Source of the DNA: Rathayibacter caricis DSM 15933 | GTDB lineage: Bacteria > Actinomycetota > Actinomycetes > Actinomycetales > Microbacteriaceae | NCBI RefSeq assembly: GCF_003044275.1 | Contig: NZ_PZPL01000001.1 | Span: 620,001-684,000, forward strand | DNA: 64,000 nucleotides | Reading direction: 5' to 3' | Shown here: positions 44,152-52,062 of the stretch, one piece after another | How positions within the stretch are numbered: the first letter of the stretch is position 1 | Layout: each line of letters begins with the position of its first letter | The notes under the pieces: model-generated | What the model was told of the DNA's origin: nothing | Seen by the model: only the letters and a program-made list of their open reading frames with translations | Database searches by the model: none | Program-made: the position numbers and the translations under genes

Positions 44152-45348
44152 GTGCCGCTCCCCCGGCTGACCTACCCGCTCACTGCGGGGACGTTCCTCA
44201 TGGGGACCACCGAGTTCGTCATCGCGGGTCTGCTCCCCGACTTGGCACGCACCTTCGGCATCCCAGTCGGACACGCGGGCCTGGCGATCACCGCCTTCGC
44301 TATCGGAATGGTCATCGGCCCGCCCGTCATCACCCTCGCGACCTTGCGTGTCTCCCGCCGGACAGTACTCATCTCGGCGTTACTGGTCTTCGCTCTCGGA
44401 CAGGTTCTCGCCGCGACGACACCCTGGTTCGGCGTGTTCCTCGTCGCACGCTTCGTGACCGCCCTCGCCACCGGTGCCTTCTGGGCCGTCGCATCCGTCG
44501 TCGCTGCACGCGCCGCAGGGCCCTCAAGCGCCGCAAGAGCACTCGGCATCGTCATGGGTGGAGGCAACATCGCCACCGTCCTGGGAGTACCCCTCGGAGC
44601 CGTCGCGGGATTCCTGGTCGGCTGGCAGGTCGTCTTCTGGGCTCTCGCCGCCGCCGCAGTGCTCCTCGTCGTCCCGGTCTGGCGGTCCGTGGAACCGACG
44701 GCCGAGACAGCACAGGTGTCCCTGAGGGCAGAGCTTCGGGGCCTCCGATCCGCGCAGCTGTGGCTCGTCCTCGCAACGTGTGCGTGCATCACCGCAGGCG
44801 TCCTCTCCACCTACGGGTACATCAGCCCGCTACTCACCGAGAGAGCCGGTCTGCCGGAGGCGGCCATCCCGATCGCGCTCGTCGTCTTCGGCGTCGGTTC
44901 CGTCATCGGCAGTCTCGTCGGAGGCCGCCTCGGCGACCACCGACCCCTCAGCACCGCCTTCGCCGTCGGAGTCCTCACCCTCGCCGCAACAATCGCCATC
45001 GCCCTCACCTCGACCAGTGCCGTCAGCGTCCTCCTCTGCTTCGGAGTGCTGGGCCTGGTCGGACTCTCTGCGAACCCGATCCTCGTCGCCCTCGCAACCA
45101 ACCTCGGCGGAGACGCCCCGAACCTCACCACAGCCATGCCGACGTCCACCTTCAACCTCGGAACCGCAATCGGCACTGGCATCGCCGCAACTTCCCTGAG
45201 CGGCCCTCTTGGTCCGTCAGGGCCCGTCAGCGTCGGCATCGCCGCCGGCGTGCTGATGTTCCTTCCACTCACGGTTCTCGCTCTCCGAACCCGCACGCAC
45301 ACCACGACCAGAACGCACCTCCCAGCGACAAAGGAACCCGTCCGGTGA
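44152..45348 (+). CDS. MFS exporter (DHA1 / Cmx-AraJ type)
   Basis: A 398-residue, 12-helix transporter: GTTEFVIAGLLPDLA in TM1, and the conserved AITAFAIGMVIGPP region resemble the DHA1 drug/sugar efflux group (chloramphenicol or arabinose exporters). The GTG start has CAGGAA about nine bases upstream. First gene of an operon with CMD, cupin, DUF2255 and ADH genes; its promoter region contains the XRE palindrome. Export of a toxic aromatic or carbonyl compound is a plausible role. Confidence 0.87.
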   Translation: MPLPRLTYPLTAGTFLMGTTEFVIAGLLPDLARTFGIPVGHAGLAITAFAIGMVIGPPVITLATLRVSRRTVLISALLVFALGQVLAATTPWFGVFLVARFVTALATGAFWAVASVVAARAAGPSSAARALGIVMGGGNIATVLGVPLGAVAGFLVGWQVVFWALAAAAVLLVVPVWRSVEPTAETAQVSLRAELRGLRSAQLWLVLATCACITAGVLSTYGYISPLLTERAGLPEAAIPIALVVFGVGSVIGSLVGGRLGDHRPLSTAFAVGVLTLAATIAIALTSTSAVSVLLCFGVLGLVGLSANPILVALATNLGGDAPNLTTAMPTSTFNLGTAIGTGIAATSLSGPLGPSGPVSVGIAAGVLMFLPLTVLALRTRTHTTTRTHLPATKEPVR

Positions 45349-45424
45349 CGGCACAGCACATCGACCATCCCCGCAGGATCAAGCCCCCGTCTGCACCGCG
45401 CACCCCGACCGGAAAGAGCATCTC

Positions 45425-45769
45425 GTGACCGAACAACCACGACAGGTCGGCGGCGGCCGCCGCACCCTCGGCGACTTCTCGCCCAAACTCGCCGCCCTCA
45501 CCGACGACGTCCTCTTCGACGATCTCTGGAACAGGCGAGAGCTATCCGCTCGAGACCGAAGCCTCATCACCGTCGCCGTCCTCACCGCCGGCGGTGACCT
45601 CGACCAGCTGCGCTTCCACCTCGGCCGCGCCATCGAGAACGGCGTCACCTCCGACGAGCTGATCGAAGCGATCACCCACGTGACGTTCTACGCGGGCTGG
45701 CCGAAGGGAATGGGCGCCATGACCGTCGCTAAGGAAGTTCTCGCTCCACAGACGGAGGAACAAAAGTGA
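45425..45769 (+). CDS. Carboxymuconolactone decarboxylase-family protein
   Basis: A 114-residue AhpD/CMD-fold protein: LWNRRELSARDRSLITVAVL, then HLGRAIENGVTSDELIEAI and THVTFYAGWPKG, as in gamma-carboxymuconolactone decarboxylases. No CxxC is present, so it is not a peroxidase of the AhpD kind. It could decarboxylate a lactone or play an accessory role. The GTG start has GGAAAG upstream; the TGA overlaps the cupin GTG. Confidence 0.88.
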   Translation: MTEQPRQVGGGRRTLGDFSPKLAALTDDVLFDDLWNRRELSARDRSLITVAVLTAGGDLDQLRFHLGRAIENGVTSDELIEAITHVTFYAGWPKGMGAMTVAKEVLAPQTEEQK

Positions 45770-46169
45770 ACATCGAACCGTCCCCTCCCACCATCAAGAA
45801 CCCCCCCCGGAGCAGTTCGCTGGTGACGTGCGGCTCGACATGATCGCCATCCCCCACGAGGACTCCCAGCACATGACCGTCGGACTCGTCCGCTTCGCCC
45901 CCGGCGCCCGAACTGCCTGGCACTCGCACGAACGAGGCCAGTACCTCCGCGTCACTCAGGGCATCGGACGCTTCGGCACGCGAGACGGACAGATCATCGA
46001 GGTGCACCCCGGGCAGACGCTCTACACACCACCCGGGCAGCAGCACTGGCACGCCGCCGCTCCCGGCGCGTTCATGGAGCACATCGCCATGACCGAGAAC
46101 GGAGACGACGCGTCCTCCACCACCACCTGGTTCGAGCACATCACCGACGCTCACTACGACGGCGCATGA
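45766..46169 (+). pseudogene. Cupin-domain protein, frameshifted at a C8 tract
   Basis: From GTG at 45766 the frame reads NIEPSPPTIKNPP and then stops within 26 codons. If the C8 run (45801-45808) had nine or six C, it would continue PEQFAGDVRLDMIAIP into a 113-residue cupin (HSHERGQYLRVTQGIGRFG, GQQHWHAAAP) that ends at 46169. The metal-binding histidines are intact. A GTG at 45828 could restart a shorter cupin. The shift may be a sequencing error, a real inactivation, or phase variation. Cupins of this type pair with CMD proteins in aromatic or aldehyde pathways. Confidence 0.75.
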
Positions 46170-46618
46170 CCGAGACGACGGCGCCATCGAACTGGCCGTC
46201 GGCGGTCCTGGCCGCGATCGCCGAGAGCGACGACCTCCATGTGTCGCCTCTCCGGGACGACGGCATCACACACGGCACCCCGACGTGGATCTGGTCGGTC
46301 GTCATCGACGGCAGCCTCTACGTCCGCCCCTGGAACGGGCGCCGTTCACGGTGGTACCGAGCCGCCGTCACTCAACAGGCCGGCCGGATCCGCGCTGCAG
46401 GCACCGAACACGAGGTGCGATTCGAGCAAGCGAACCCCTCAATGAGGACACCCGTCAGCGCCGCCTACGAGCGCAAATACGCCAGCAGCCCCTACCTCCC
46501 ACCCATGCTGCAGGACGGCCGGCCAGCGCCACCATCCGCATCACTCCTGTCGCCTGACGGCCAACCACAGAAAAGAAGCACACCCCCCCGAGGGAGTGCA
46601 AGAAAGGACCACCCATGA
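46166..46618 (+). CDS. DUF2255 family protein, C-terminus probably frameshifted
   Basis: The first 110 residues match DUF2255: LHVSPLRDDGITHGTPTWIW, SVVIDGSLYVRPWNGRRSRW and AAYERKYASSPYLPPM. The remaining 40 residues look unlike the family, while another frame ending at about 46557 reads GRPASATIRITPVA, which fits the usual end. A small indel near 46510-46525 is therefore likely, and it lets the frame run on to overlap the ADH start. Function unknown; often beside alcohol dehydrogenase and CMD genes. Confidence 0.7.
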   Translation: MTETTAPSNWPSAVLAAIAESDDLHVSPLRDDGITHGTPTWIWSVVIDGSLYVRPWNGRRSRWYRAAVTQQAGRIRAAGTEHEVRFEQANPSMRTPVSAAYERKYASSPYLPPMLQDGRPAPPSASLLSPDGQPQKRSTPPRGSARKDHP

Positions 46619-47649
46619 AGGCAACTCTCATGTACGGAGCCGGCGACGTCCGTGTCGAGAACGTTCCCGACCCTGTCATCCAGAACCCCACCGACGCGAT
46701 CATCCGCGTCACCTACGCCTGCGTCTGCGGCTCCGACCTCCACCCGTACCACGACCTTCCGGACACCCCCGGCGGACGCCGAATGGGCCACGAAGCCATC
46801 GGCATCATCGAGCAGATCGGCGACGACGTCACCACTCTGACCATCGGCGACACCGTCATCATCCCGTTCGCCTGGTCCGACGGGACCTGCGCATTCTGCC
46901 GCGACGGCATCACAACCTCCTGCGTCCACGGCGGCTTCTTCGACGGCGCCCCCTCCGCCACCCAAGCCGAGAAACTCCTCGTCCCCTACGCTGACGGCAC
47001 CGCAGTCGTCATCCCGCCGGGCACCGACGAGGCTCTCATGCCATCCCTGCTGACCCTGTCCGACGTCTACCTCACCGGCTACCACGCCGCCGTGCGCGGT
47101 GGCGTCGAAGCCGGAAAGACCGTCGCCGTCATCGGCGACGGCGCCGTCGGCCTCTCCGCAGTCCTCGCCGCACAACAGCTCGGCGCCGAGACGATCATCC
47201 TCATGGGCCGGCACACCGACCGCACCGACCTCGGCCGCACCTTCGGCGCCACTCATGTCGTCGCGGAACGAGGTGATGAAGGAGTAGCGAAGGTGATGGA
47301 AATCACTAACGGTGAAGGCGCACACATCGTCCTCGAAGCCGTCGGCCACATGCCGGCCTACGAGCAGGCATACGGCATCGTCCGTCCCGGAGGCACGATC
47401 AGTCGCGTCGGCGTCCCTCAGTACGAGGACGCCGCCGTCGGCTTCGCCTCGCTGTTCGGCAAGAACGCCACACTCACCGGCGGCCCAGCCACGGTCCGCG
47501 CCTACCTCGAGGCGGTCCTCCCCCAGGTCCTGGACGGAACCATCGAGCCCGGCAAGGTCTTCGACCGCGAACTACCGCTAGCCGACATCGCCGAGGCCTA
47601 CCGGCTGATGGACTCCCGCGAAGCCCTCAAGGTGCTCATCCGCCCGTAG
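46615..47649 (+). CDS. Zinc-dependent alcohol dehydrogenase
   Basis: A 344-residue medium-chain dehydrogenase. Catalytic zinc ligands are Cys38 (VCGSDLH) and His59 (MGHE). The structural-zinc lobe keeps Cys92, Cys95 and Cys103 but has Asp where the first Cys of the usual four stands, so that site may be weak. The cofactor motif is VIGDGAVGLSAV. GAAAGGA lies upstream of the ATG, next to a C7 run (46583-46589). Last gene of the MFS-CMD-cupin-DUF2255 operon, presumably oxidising or reducing the alcohol/aldehyde handled there. Confidence 0.88.
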   Translation: MKATLMYGAGDVRVENVPDPVIQNPTDAIIRVTYACVCGSDLHPYHDLPDTPGGRRMGHEAIGIIEQIGDDVTTLTIGDTVIIPFAWSDGTCAFCRDGITTSCVHGGFFDGAPSATQAEKLLVPYADGTAVVIPPGTDEALMPSLLTLSDVYLTGYHAAVRGGVEAGKTVAVIGDGAVGLSAVLAAQQLGAETIILMGRHTDRTDLGRTFGATHVVAERGDEGVAKVMEITNGEGAHIVLEAVGHMPAYEQAYGIVRPGGTISRVGVPQYEDAAVGFASLFGKNATLTGGPATVRAYLEAVLPQVLDGTIEPGKVFDRELPLADIAEAYRLMDSREALKVLIRP

Positions 47650-47662
47650 ACACTCAGCAGCA

Positions 47663-47696
47663 GACGAGCCCGGGACACCCGGAATCCGGGCTCGTC
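47663..47696 (+). terminator. Terminator of the MFS-ADH operon
   Basis: GACGAGCCCGG (47663-47673) and CCGGGCTCGTC (47686-47696) form a perfect 11-bp stem, 13 bp after the ADH stop, followed by GATGTCTTGT. Confidence 0.75.
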
Positions 47697-47705
47697 GATG
47701 TCTTG

Positions 47706-47722
47706 TAATCGAGATTATGTCA
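47706..47722. repeat. Inverted copy of the TGACATAATCTCrATTA element
   Basis: On the minus strand this reads TGACATAATCTCGATTA, matching 27263-27279 at 16 of 17 positions but in opposite orientation, 20.4 kb away. It immediately precedes the return to resident-type, higher-GC genes at 48 kb. Confidence 0.6.
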
Positions 47723-48046
47723 ATCGAGCCTTGGGCGCCGCAGCGCGGTCGAGCCGAGGGAGCGGGATGCCACCGTCGAGCTCCGCTTGGTGCACCTACG
47801 GCCTCTCGTGCGCATCCGTCAGGCTGAGACGCCGACGATGCTCGGGGCAGTGCCGGAGACCCTCCTGCACGAGCGTCGGCGGTGGATCCGAGTCCGGCCC
47901 CTCCTCTGCGGTCGATCGATCACCGCGTAGTCGGTCGAGGACGATCTACACGTACTCATCGTTACGGCTTCGCTGATCGTCAGCCTGCGGCCCAGAGGCA
48001 GAACCCCGGGGGCTCGCAGGCTCCACGAGCAGCGCCCGACGAGAAA
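47723..48046. other. Non-coding interval at the right edge of the accessory region
   Basis: About 320 bp without a supportable gene. Open frames here lack ribosome-binding sites and family resemblance. It may be decayed DNA at the junction of the accessory region. Confidence 0.45.
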
Positions 48047-48352
48047 TCAGTCCTCGTCCAGCGCGGACAGCTCCCGCAGCGCCCCCCGCGCGCGCGCCAC
48101 CCGCGCCTCCTCCGGCTCGTCCCACCACGCCGGCCCGCGCTCGCCGAGCCCGTGCTTCGCCAATCCCACCCGAACGCGCGCAGCCGCGACCGCGTCCTCA
48201 TCTCCGGCACGCTTCCCCGACCGCACTCCCGAGCGCCCCCTCCCCAGATGCGAGGTCAGCGCAGCGACGAGATCAGCGGGCAGGATCGGATCCGTGCGCC
48301 GCCAGCGGCGCCCGCCGACGACCAGCCAGCGCTCGTCGTCCTCGTCAGTCAC
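48047..48352 (-). CDS. Small conserved protein (often annotated 'biopolymer transporter Tol')
   Basis: A 101-residue soluble protein starting VTDEDDERWLVVGGRRWRR, with RVRVGLAKHGLGERGPAWW in the middle. The DERWLVxxGRRWRRTDP opening and LGERGxxWW pattern are common in small actinobacterial proteins carrying that doubtful name or a DUF3253-like region. No membrane segment; the role is unknown. The GTG start is preceded by GGGAG. It follows the glycosyltransferase gene after 29 bp on the same strand. Confidence 0.65.
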   Translation of the reverse strand: MTDEDDERWLVVGGRRWRRTDPILPADLVAALTSHLGRGRSGVRSGKRAGDEDAVAAARVRVGLAKHGLGERGPAWWDEPEEARVARARGALRELSALDED

Positions 48353-48381
48353 GTCCGTCGCTCCCCACGTCCAGCCCCGGC

Positions 48382-49710
48382 TCAGCGCCGCGACACCAGC
48401 CCCGATAGGGCGGCGAATGCCCTCTCCGGACCGGTCGTGCCGGTGAGCTCCTCCGCCAGCGCGTCGAGTCGCTCCCTCGCCGGTCCGCCCAGCGCGAGCA
48501 TCCGCGCGGCCGCCTCGGCAAGAGCCGACGCAGGTGCCACGTTGGGGTCGAGCACCTCCGCGACCCCCGCATCCTCCAGCGCCGCAGCCCCGGCGAACTG
48601 ATCCGTCGAGAACGGCAGGACCACCAGCGGCACCCCCGCGGTCATCGACTCCGTGACGCTGTTGTTCCCGCCGTGGGTGACGGCCAGCGCGGCGCGTCCC
48701 AGCAGCGTGACCTGCGGGAGGAACCCGCGGACGAGCCACGACGACGGGACGTCGCCGAGGGCCGCGCGGTCCGTCGCTCCGGAGGCGAGGGCGACCCGCA
48801 CCGGGCGGCCGTCGACCGAGACCGTGGCGAGGGCGGCGGCGACGCGGGCGAGCACGTCGTCGCGCACCGAGAGGAAGCTGCCGAAGCTGACGTAGACGAC
48901 CGGGTCGTCCGAGGCGGCCAGCCACTCCTCGACCTCCGCGTCGACGGGCTCGGAGCGGACCGCCGAGCCGAGGAACGCGTGCGGAGGCAGCTGGGCGGTG
49001 CGGGCCGGGTCGTGCAGCTCGCCGGGGTAGTTCAGCAGCAGCACGTCACCCGACTCGGCGAACGCGTCCTGGCTGGCGGGGGCGGCGGAGTCGAGCGAGG
49101 CGAGGGCGGCGTTCCACTCGGCGGTGAACGAGTCGCGGACCTCGTCGCAGAGGGCGCGCAGGGCGGTGAGGTCGTCCGGGTCCGGCGCGAAGGCGTCTGG
49201 CCAGACGGGCGGGAACCCGTAGACCTCGCCGGGCACCGTCAGGGCGCTCGGATGCCCGAGCACGACGTCGCCGTAGGGCACGCCGAGCGCGCGCAGCGCG
49301 ACGCGGGCGGTGAAGGCGAGGTGGTCCACGACGATCGCGTCGGGCTGCACCTCGTCGAGGATCTCGCGCAGCCGGGCCGCGACTCCGGCCGGGTCCCACA
49401 GCAGGTCGGTCAGCCGCTCGCGCGCCTGGTAGGCGAGGGTCGGGACCATGCCCCGCCGGGTCGCCGCGAAGAAGCCGCGGAGCGACTCCCCCTCGTCGGG
49501 AGCCTGCTCCTCGGCTCGGATCGTGCCGGGGTTCGAGCCGCGTCCGAGTCGGAGCGAGGTGTGCTCGAAGCCGAAGTCGTCGACGATCGCGCGGGTCGCG
49601 TCGCCCGTCGCGACCACCACGCGCTCGCCGGCCGCGCGCCAAGCGGTGCCGAGCGTCGCGAGCGGGAGCAGGTGGGAGGCGTAGTCGGGACTGACGATCA
49701 GCAGGGTCAT
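48382..49710 (-). CDS. UGT-like (GT1) glycosyltransferase
   Basis: A 442-residue GT-B enzyme of the MGT/UGT family, transferring a sugar from an NDP-sugar to a small molecule or lipid. The N-terminal acceptor domain begins LLIVSPDYASHLLPLATLG; the donor-binding region has VVYVSFGSFLSVR, RGFLPQVTLLGRAALAVTHG and, from about residue 345, GGNNSVTESMTAGVPLVVLP. Its ATG overlaps the stop of the HEAT-glycosyltransferase gene upstream (ATGA), so the two should work in one pathway. Confidence 0.88.
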   Translation of the reverse strand: MTLLIVSPDYASHLLPLATLGTAWRAAGERVVVATGDATRAIVDDFGFEHTSLRLGRGSNPGTIRAEEQAPDEGESLRGFFAATRRGMVPTLAYQARERLTDLLWDPAGVAARLREILDEVQPDAIVVDHLAFTARVALRALGVPYGDVVLGHPSALTVPGEVYGFPPVWPDAFAPDPDDLTALRALCDEVRDSFTAEWNAALASLDSAAPASQDAFAESGDVLLLNYPGELHDPARTAQLPPHAFLGSAVRSEPVDAEVEEWLAASDDPVVYVSFGSFLSVRDDVLARVAAALATVSVDGRPVRVALASGATDRAALGDVPSSWLVRGFLPQVTLLGRAALAVTHGGNNSVTESMTAGVPLVVLPFSTDQFAGAAALEDAGVAEVLDPNVAPASALAEAAARMLALGGPARERLDALAEELTGTTGPERAFAALSGLVSRR

Positions 49711-51848
49711 GACGCTCCGAGCACGAGGTCCGAGCGCAGCGGCCGCTCCTGGTCGGCCGTCGCGTGCGCGTAGACGCCGGCGAGGGCGCGCGCCATGGCC
49801 TCGATCGTGTACCGCTCGGCGACCATCGCTCGGCCGCGCTCGGCGGCGTGCTCGGCGAGCGGGCCCGCGGCGAGCTCGAGGGCCGACGTCGCGGCTCCGG
49901 CGAGCGCCGTCGCGTCGGCGGTGTCGATGAGGAAGCCGGTCACGCCGTCCTCGACGTAGGTCACCGGGCCGCCGGTCGCGGGAGCGACGACGACGAGGCC
50001 CGCGGCGAGCGCTTCGAGCAGGGCGATGCCGAACTCCTCCTTGACGCTCGCGCAGACGTACGCGCCTCCAGGAGCGGCGAGCCCGGGGCGGCCGTGCCGG
50101 ACCGCGCCGAGCCAGCGGGCCACGGTGCCGTTCGGGCGGTGACCGGCGAGCAGCAGTCCGTCCTCCGCCCCTCCGGCGGCGAGGATGCGGTCGAGCTGCT
50201 CGCGCTCGTCGGGGCTCGGGTCGGCGAGGTCGCCGCCCACGAGCACGAGGTTCGCGCGGCTCCTCAGGGCGGAGTCGCCCGCCCAGGCCTCGGCGAGCGC
50301 CGCCATGCCCTTCACCCGGTGCAGTCGGCCGACGCTGAGCAGCAGGGGCAGCTCGCGCCGGTCGCGGGGCAGGGCCGCGAGCAGGTCGTCCAGGGCCGAG
50401 AGGTCGTCGCCGACGTCGATCGCGACGTCCTCGCCCGCCGCGGAGGCGCGGGCGGCCTGCTCGCCGCGCTCCACCAGGCGCACGTCGATTCCCTCCGGGA
50501 CGATCGTGTGCCGCTCCGGATGCGCGGTGATGTCGATCCCGATCAGCTCGCGCATGCTCTGCGCCAGGTCGGCGCGGGGGAAGAGCACGGTGTGCGCGGC
50601 GTCGGCGGCGAGGCGCTGCACGAGCCGCACGCGGAACCAGAAGTGCTCGGCGGAGTCGCGGTCGCCGAAGTCGGCGCGCGAGAGGGTCCCCGCGGCGTCG
50701 AGGCCGGCGATGAGGGCGTGCGGGTCGGGAGCGACGGTGAAGACCACCGGGATCTCGAGCTCGCGGGCGACCGCGGCGGCGGCGAGCGACCCGACGTCGG
50801 CCATGCGCAGGTGCAGCACGTCGACCCGGCCCGCCGCGCGCAAAATGCGGCGGATGCCGCGCTCGGCGGCGATCCGGCGGGGCCAGGCCTCGGGCATCGG
50901 GACGGCCGGGCCCGCGAAGGGCACCGGAGCGAAGCCGTGCCCGGCCGAGGGCAGGTCGGCGAGAGCGCGCTCCGCCTCCGCGGGAGTGCCGCGCGAGAGG
51001 GTCAGGACGCGCTCGATCCCGTCCTCTCCCCCGAGGGCGTCGCCGAGGCGGACGAGCAGCGTGGCGATGCCTCCGTTGTCGCCGGCGCCGACCCGGGTCA
51101 GGGTGCCGTCGATGTCGGCGTGCAGGAAGAGCTGCGCGATCGTGGGGCCGGCGTCGGCGACCGGAGCCGGTGCGTGGTCGAGCAGGGCGACGCGGGCGAT
51201 CGAGCCCAGCGGTCCCTCCACGGCGATGAGGCGCGAGAGCAGCAGCTCGGCGTCGTCCGAGCGGCGCTCGCCCAGAGCGTCGATCGCGGCGGCCCGGGCG
51301 TCGAACCCCTCCGCCTCGTCGGCGGCGAGCTCGAGCAGGGTGCGCTCGGCGATCGGGCCCGGCACCAGGCCGAGCGTCTCGACGAACCGGGAGCGGGCAC
51401 CGGGATCGCGCTCGCCGATCAGTGCGCCCTCGAGGGCGAGCGAGAGCGGCTCCGGAGTCGAGGAGCCCCAGAGCAGCAGCGTGCGCTGCGCGAGCATCCC
51501 GACGAAGCCGCCCGCCCCGACCATCCGCAGGAGCGGGCCGATCGCGCTCGGCCTCGGCAGCCGACCGCCGAACGCCCAGGCGGCATGCTCGCGGATGAAG
51601 GCCCGCTCGTCGGCGAGCAGGCGGAGGAGGGCGAGGTCCGCCTCCTCGTCGAAGACCTGCGCCAGGGAGTGCACGGCGGCGATGGCGGTCAGCTGGTCCG
51701 ACGGATCGAGGGCGGCGCGGGTGAGCAGGCGCACGGCGCGTCCGCCTCCGTCGCTCACGGCCGCGATGGTGAGCTCGTCAGCGGCGCGGACGGCCTCGAG
51801 CAGCGTCGGTGCGCCGCGCACGGCATCGAGAACGGTCTGGGTGGCCAC
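49707..51848 (-). CDS. HEAT-repeat / GT4 glycosyltransferase fusion
   Basis: A 713-residue protein with two parts. Residues 1 to about 230 are helical and resemble HEAT or PBS-lyase repeats (LDPSDQLTAIAAVHSL, LLADERAFIREHAAWAFGG, AAAIDALGERRSDDAELLLS). Residues about 240-700 are a GT-B glycosyltransferase of family 4 type: LLSVGRLHRVKGMAAL near 500 and VKEEFGIALLEALAAGL near 600, followed by GGPVTYVEDGVTGFLID. The repeats probably bind a partner protein. GTG start with AGGTGA upstream. Partner of the UGT-like enzyme downstream. Confidence 0.85.
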   Translation of the reverse strand: MATQTVLDAVRGAPTLLEAVRAADELTIAAVSDGGGRAVRLLTRAALDPSDQLTAIAAVHSLAQVFDEEADLALLRLLADERAFIREHAAWAFGGRLPRPSAIGPLLRMVGAGGFVGMLAQRTLLLWGSSTPEPLSLALEGALIGERDPGARSRFVETLGLVPGPIAERTLLELAADEAEGFDARAAAIDALGERRSDDAELLLSRLIAVEGPLGSIARVALLDHAPAPVADAGPTIAQLFLHADIDGTLTRVGAGDNGGIATLLVRLGDALGGEDGIERVLTLSRGTPAEAERALADLPSAGHGFAPVPFAGPAVPMPEAWPRRIAAERGIRRILRAAGRVDVLHLRMADVGSLAAAAVARELEIPVVFTVAPDPHALIAGLDAAGTLSRADFGDRDSAEHFWFRVRLVQRLAADAAHTVLFPRADLAQSMRELIGIDITAHPERHTIVPEGIDVRLVERGEQAARASAAGEDVAIDVGDDLSALDDLLAALPRDRRELPLLLSVGRLHRVKGMAALAEAWAGDSALRSRANLVLVGGDLADPSPDEREQLDRILAAGGAEDGLLLAGHRPNGTVARWLGAVRHGRPGLAAPGGAYVCASVKEEFGIALLEALAAGLVVVAPATGGPVTYVEDGVTGFLIDTADATALAGAATSALELAAGPLAEHAAERGRAMVAERYTIEAMARALAGVYAHATADQERPLRSDLVLGAS

Positions 51849-52062
51849 GGTTCACCTGGTCTCGTCGGTACGGATGGAGCAGCGCGCCCACTCCGGGAGT
51901 CCTTCGGAGCCGTCGGGCTCCCGGGATCGCGGCGTCGGCGGACCGAGTACGAGCATGCCGCGCCGGGTCCTGGGATTTCACCACTTGCGCAGACCCCCAC
52001 GATGTGCGCACTGTCAAGGGGGTACCGGCTCCGATCCGCATCCTCCACGCGCGCGAGCCTGC

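Noticed and set aside
45347..45428. 27-codon ORF between the MFS and CMD genes, starting at a GTG that overlaps the MFS stop
   Set aside because: Proline/arginine-rich, unrecognised and too short to support; could be a coupling leader but nothing shows it.
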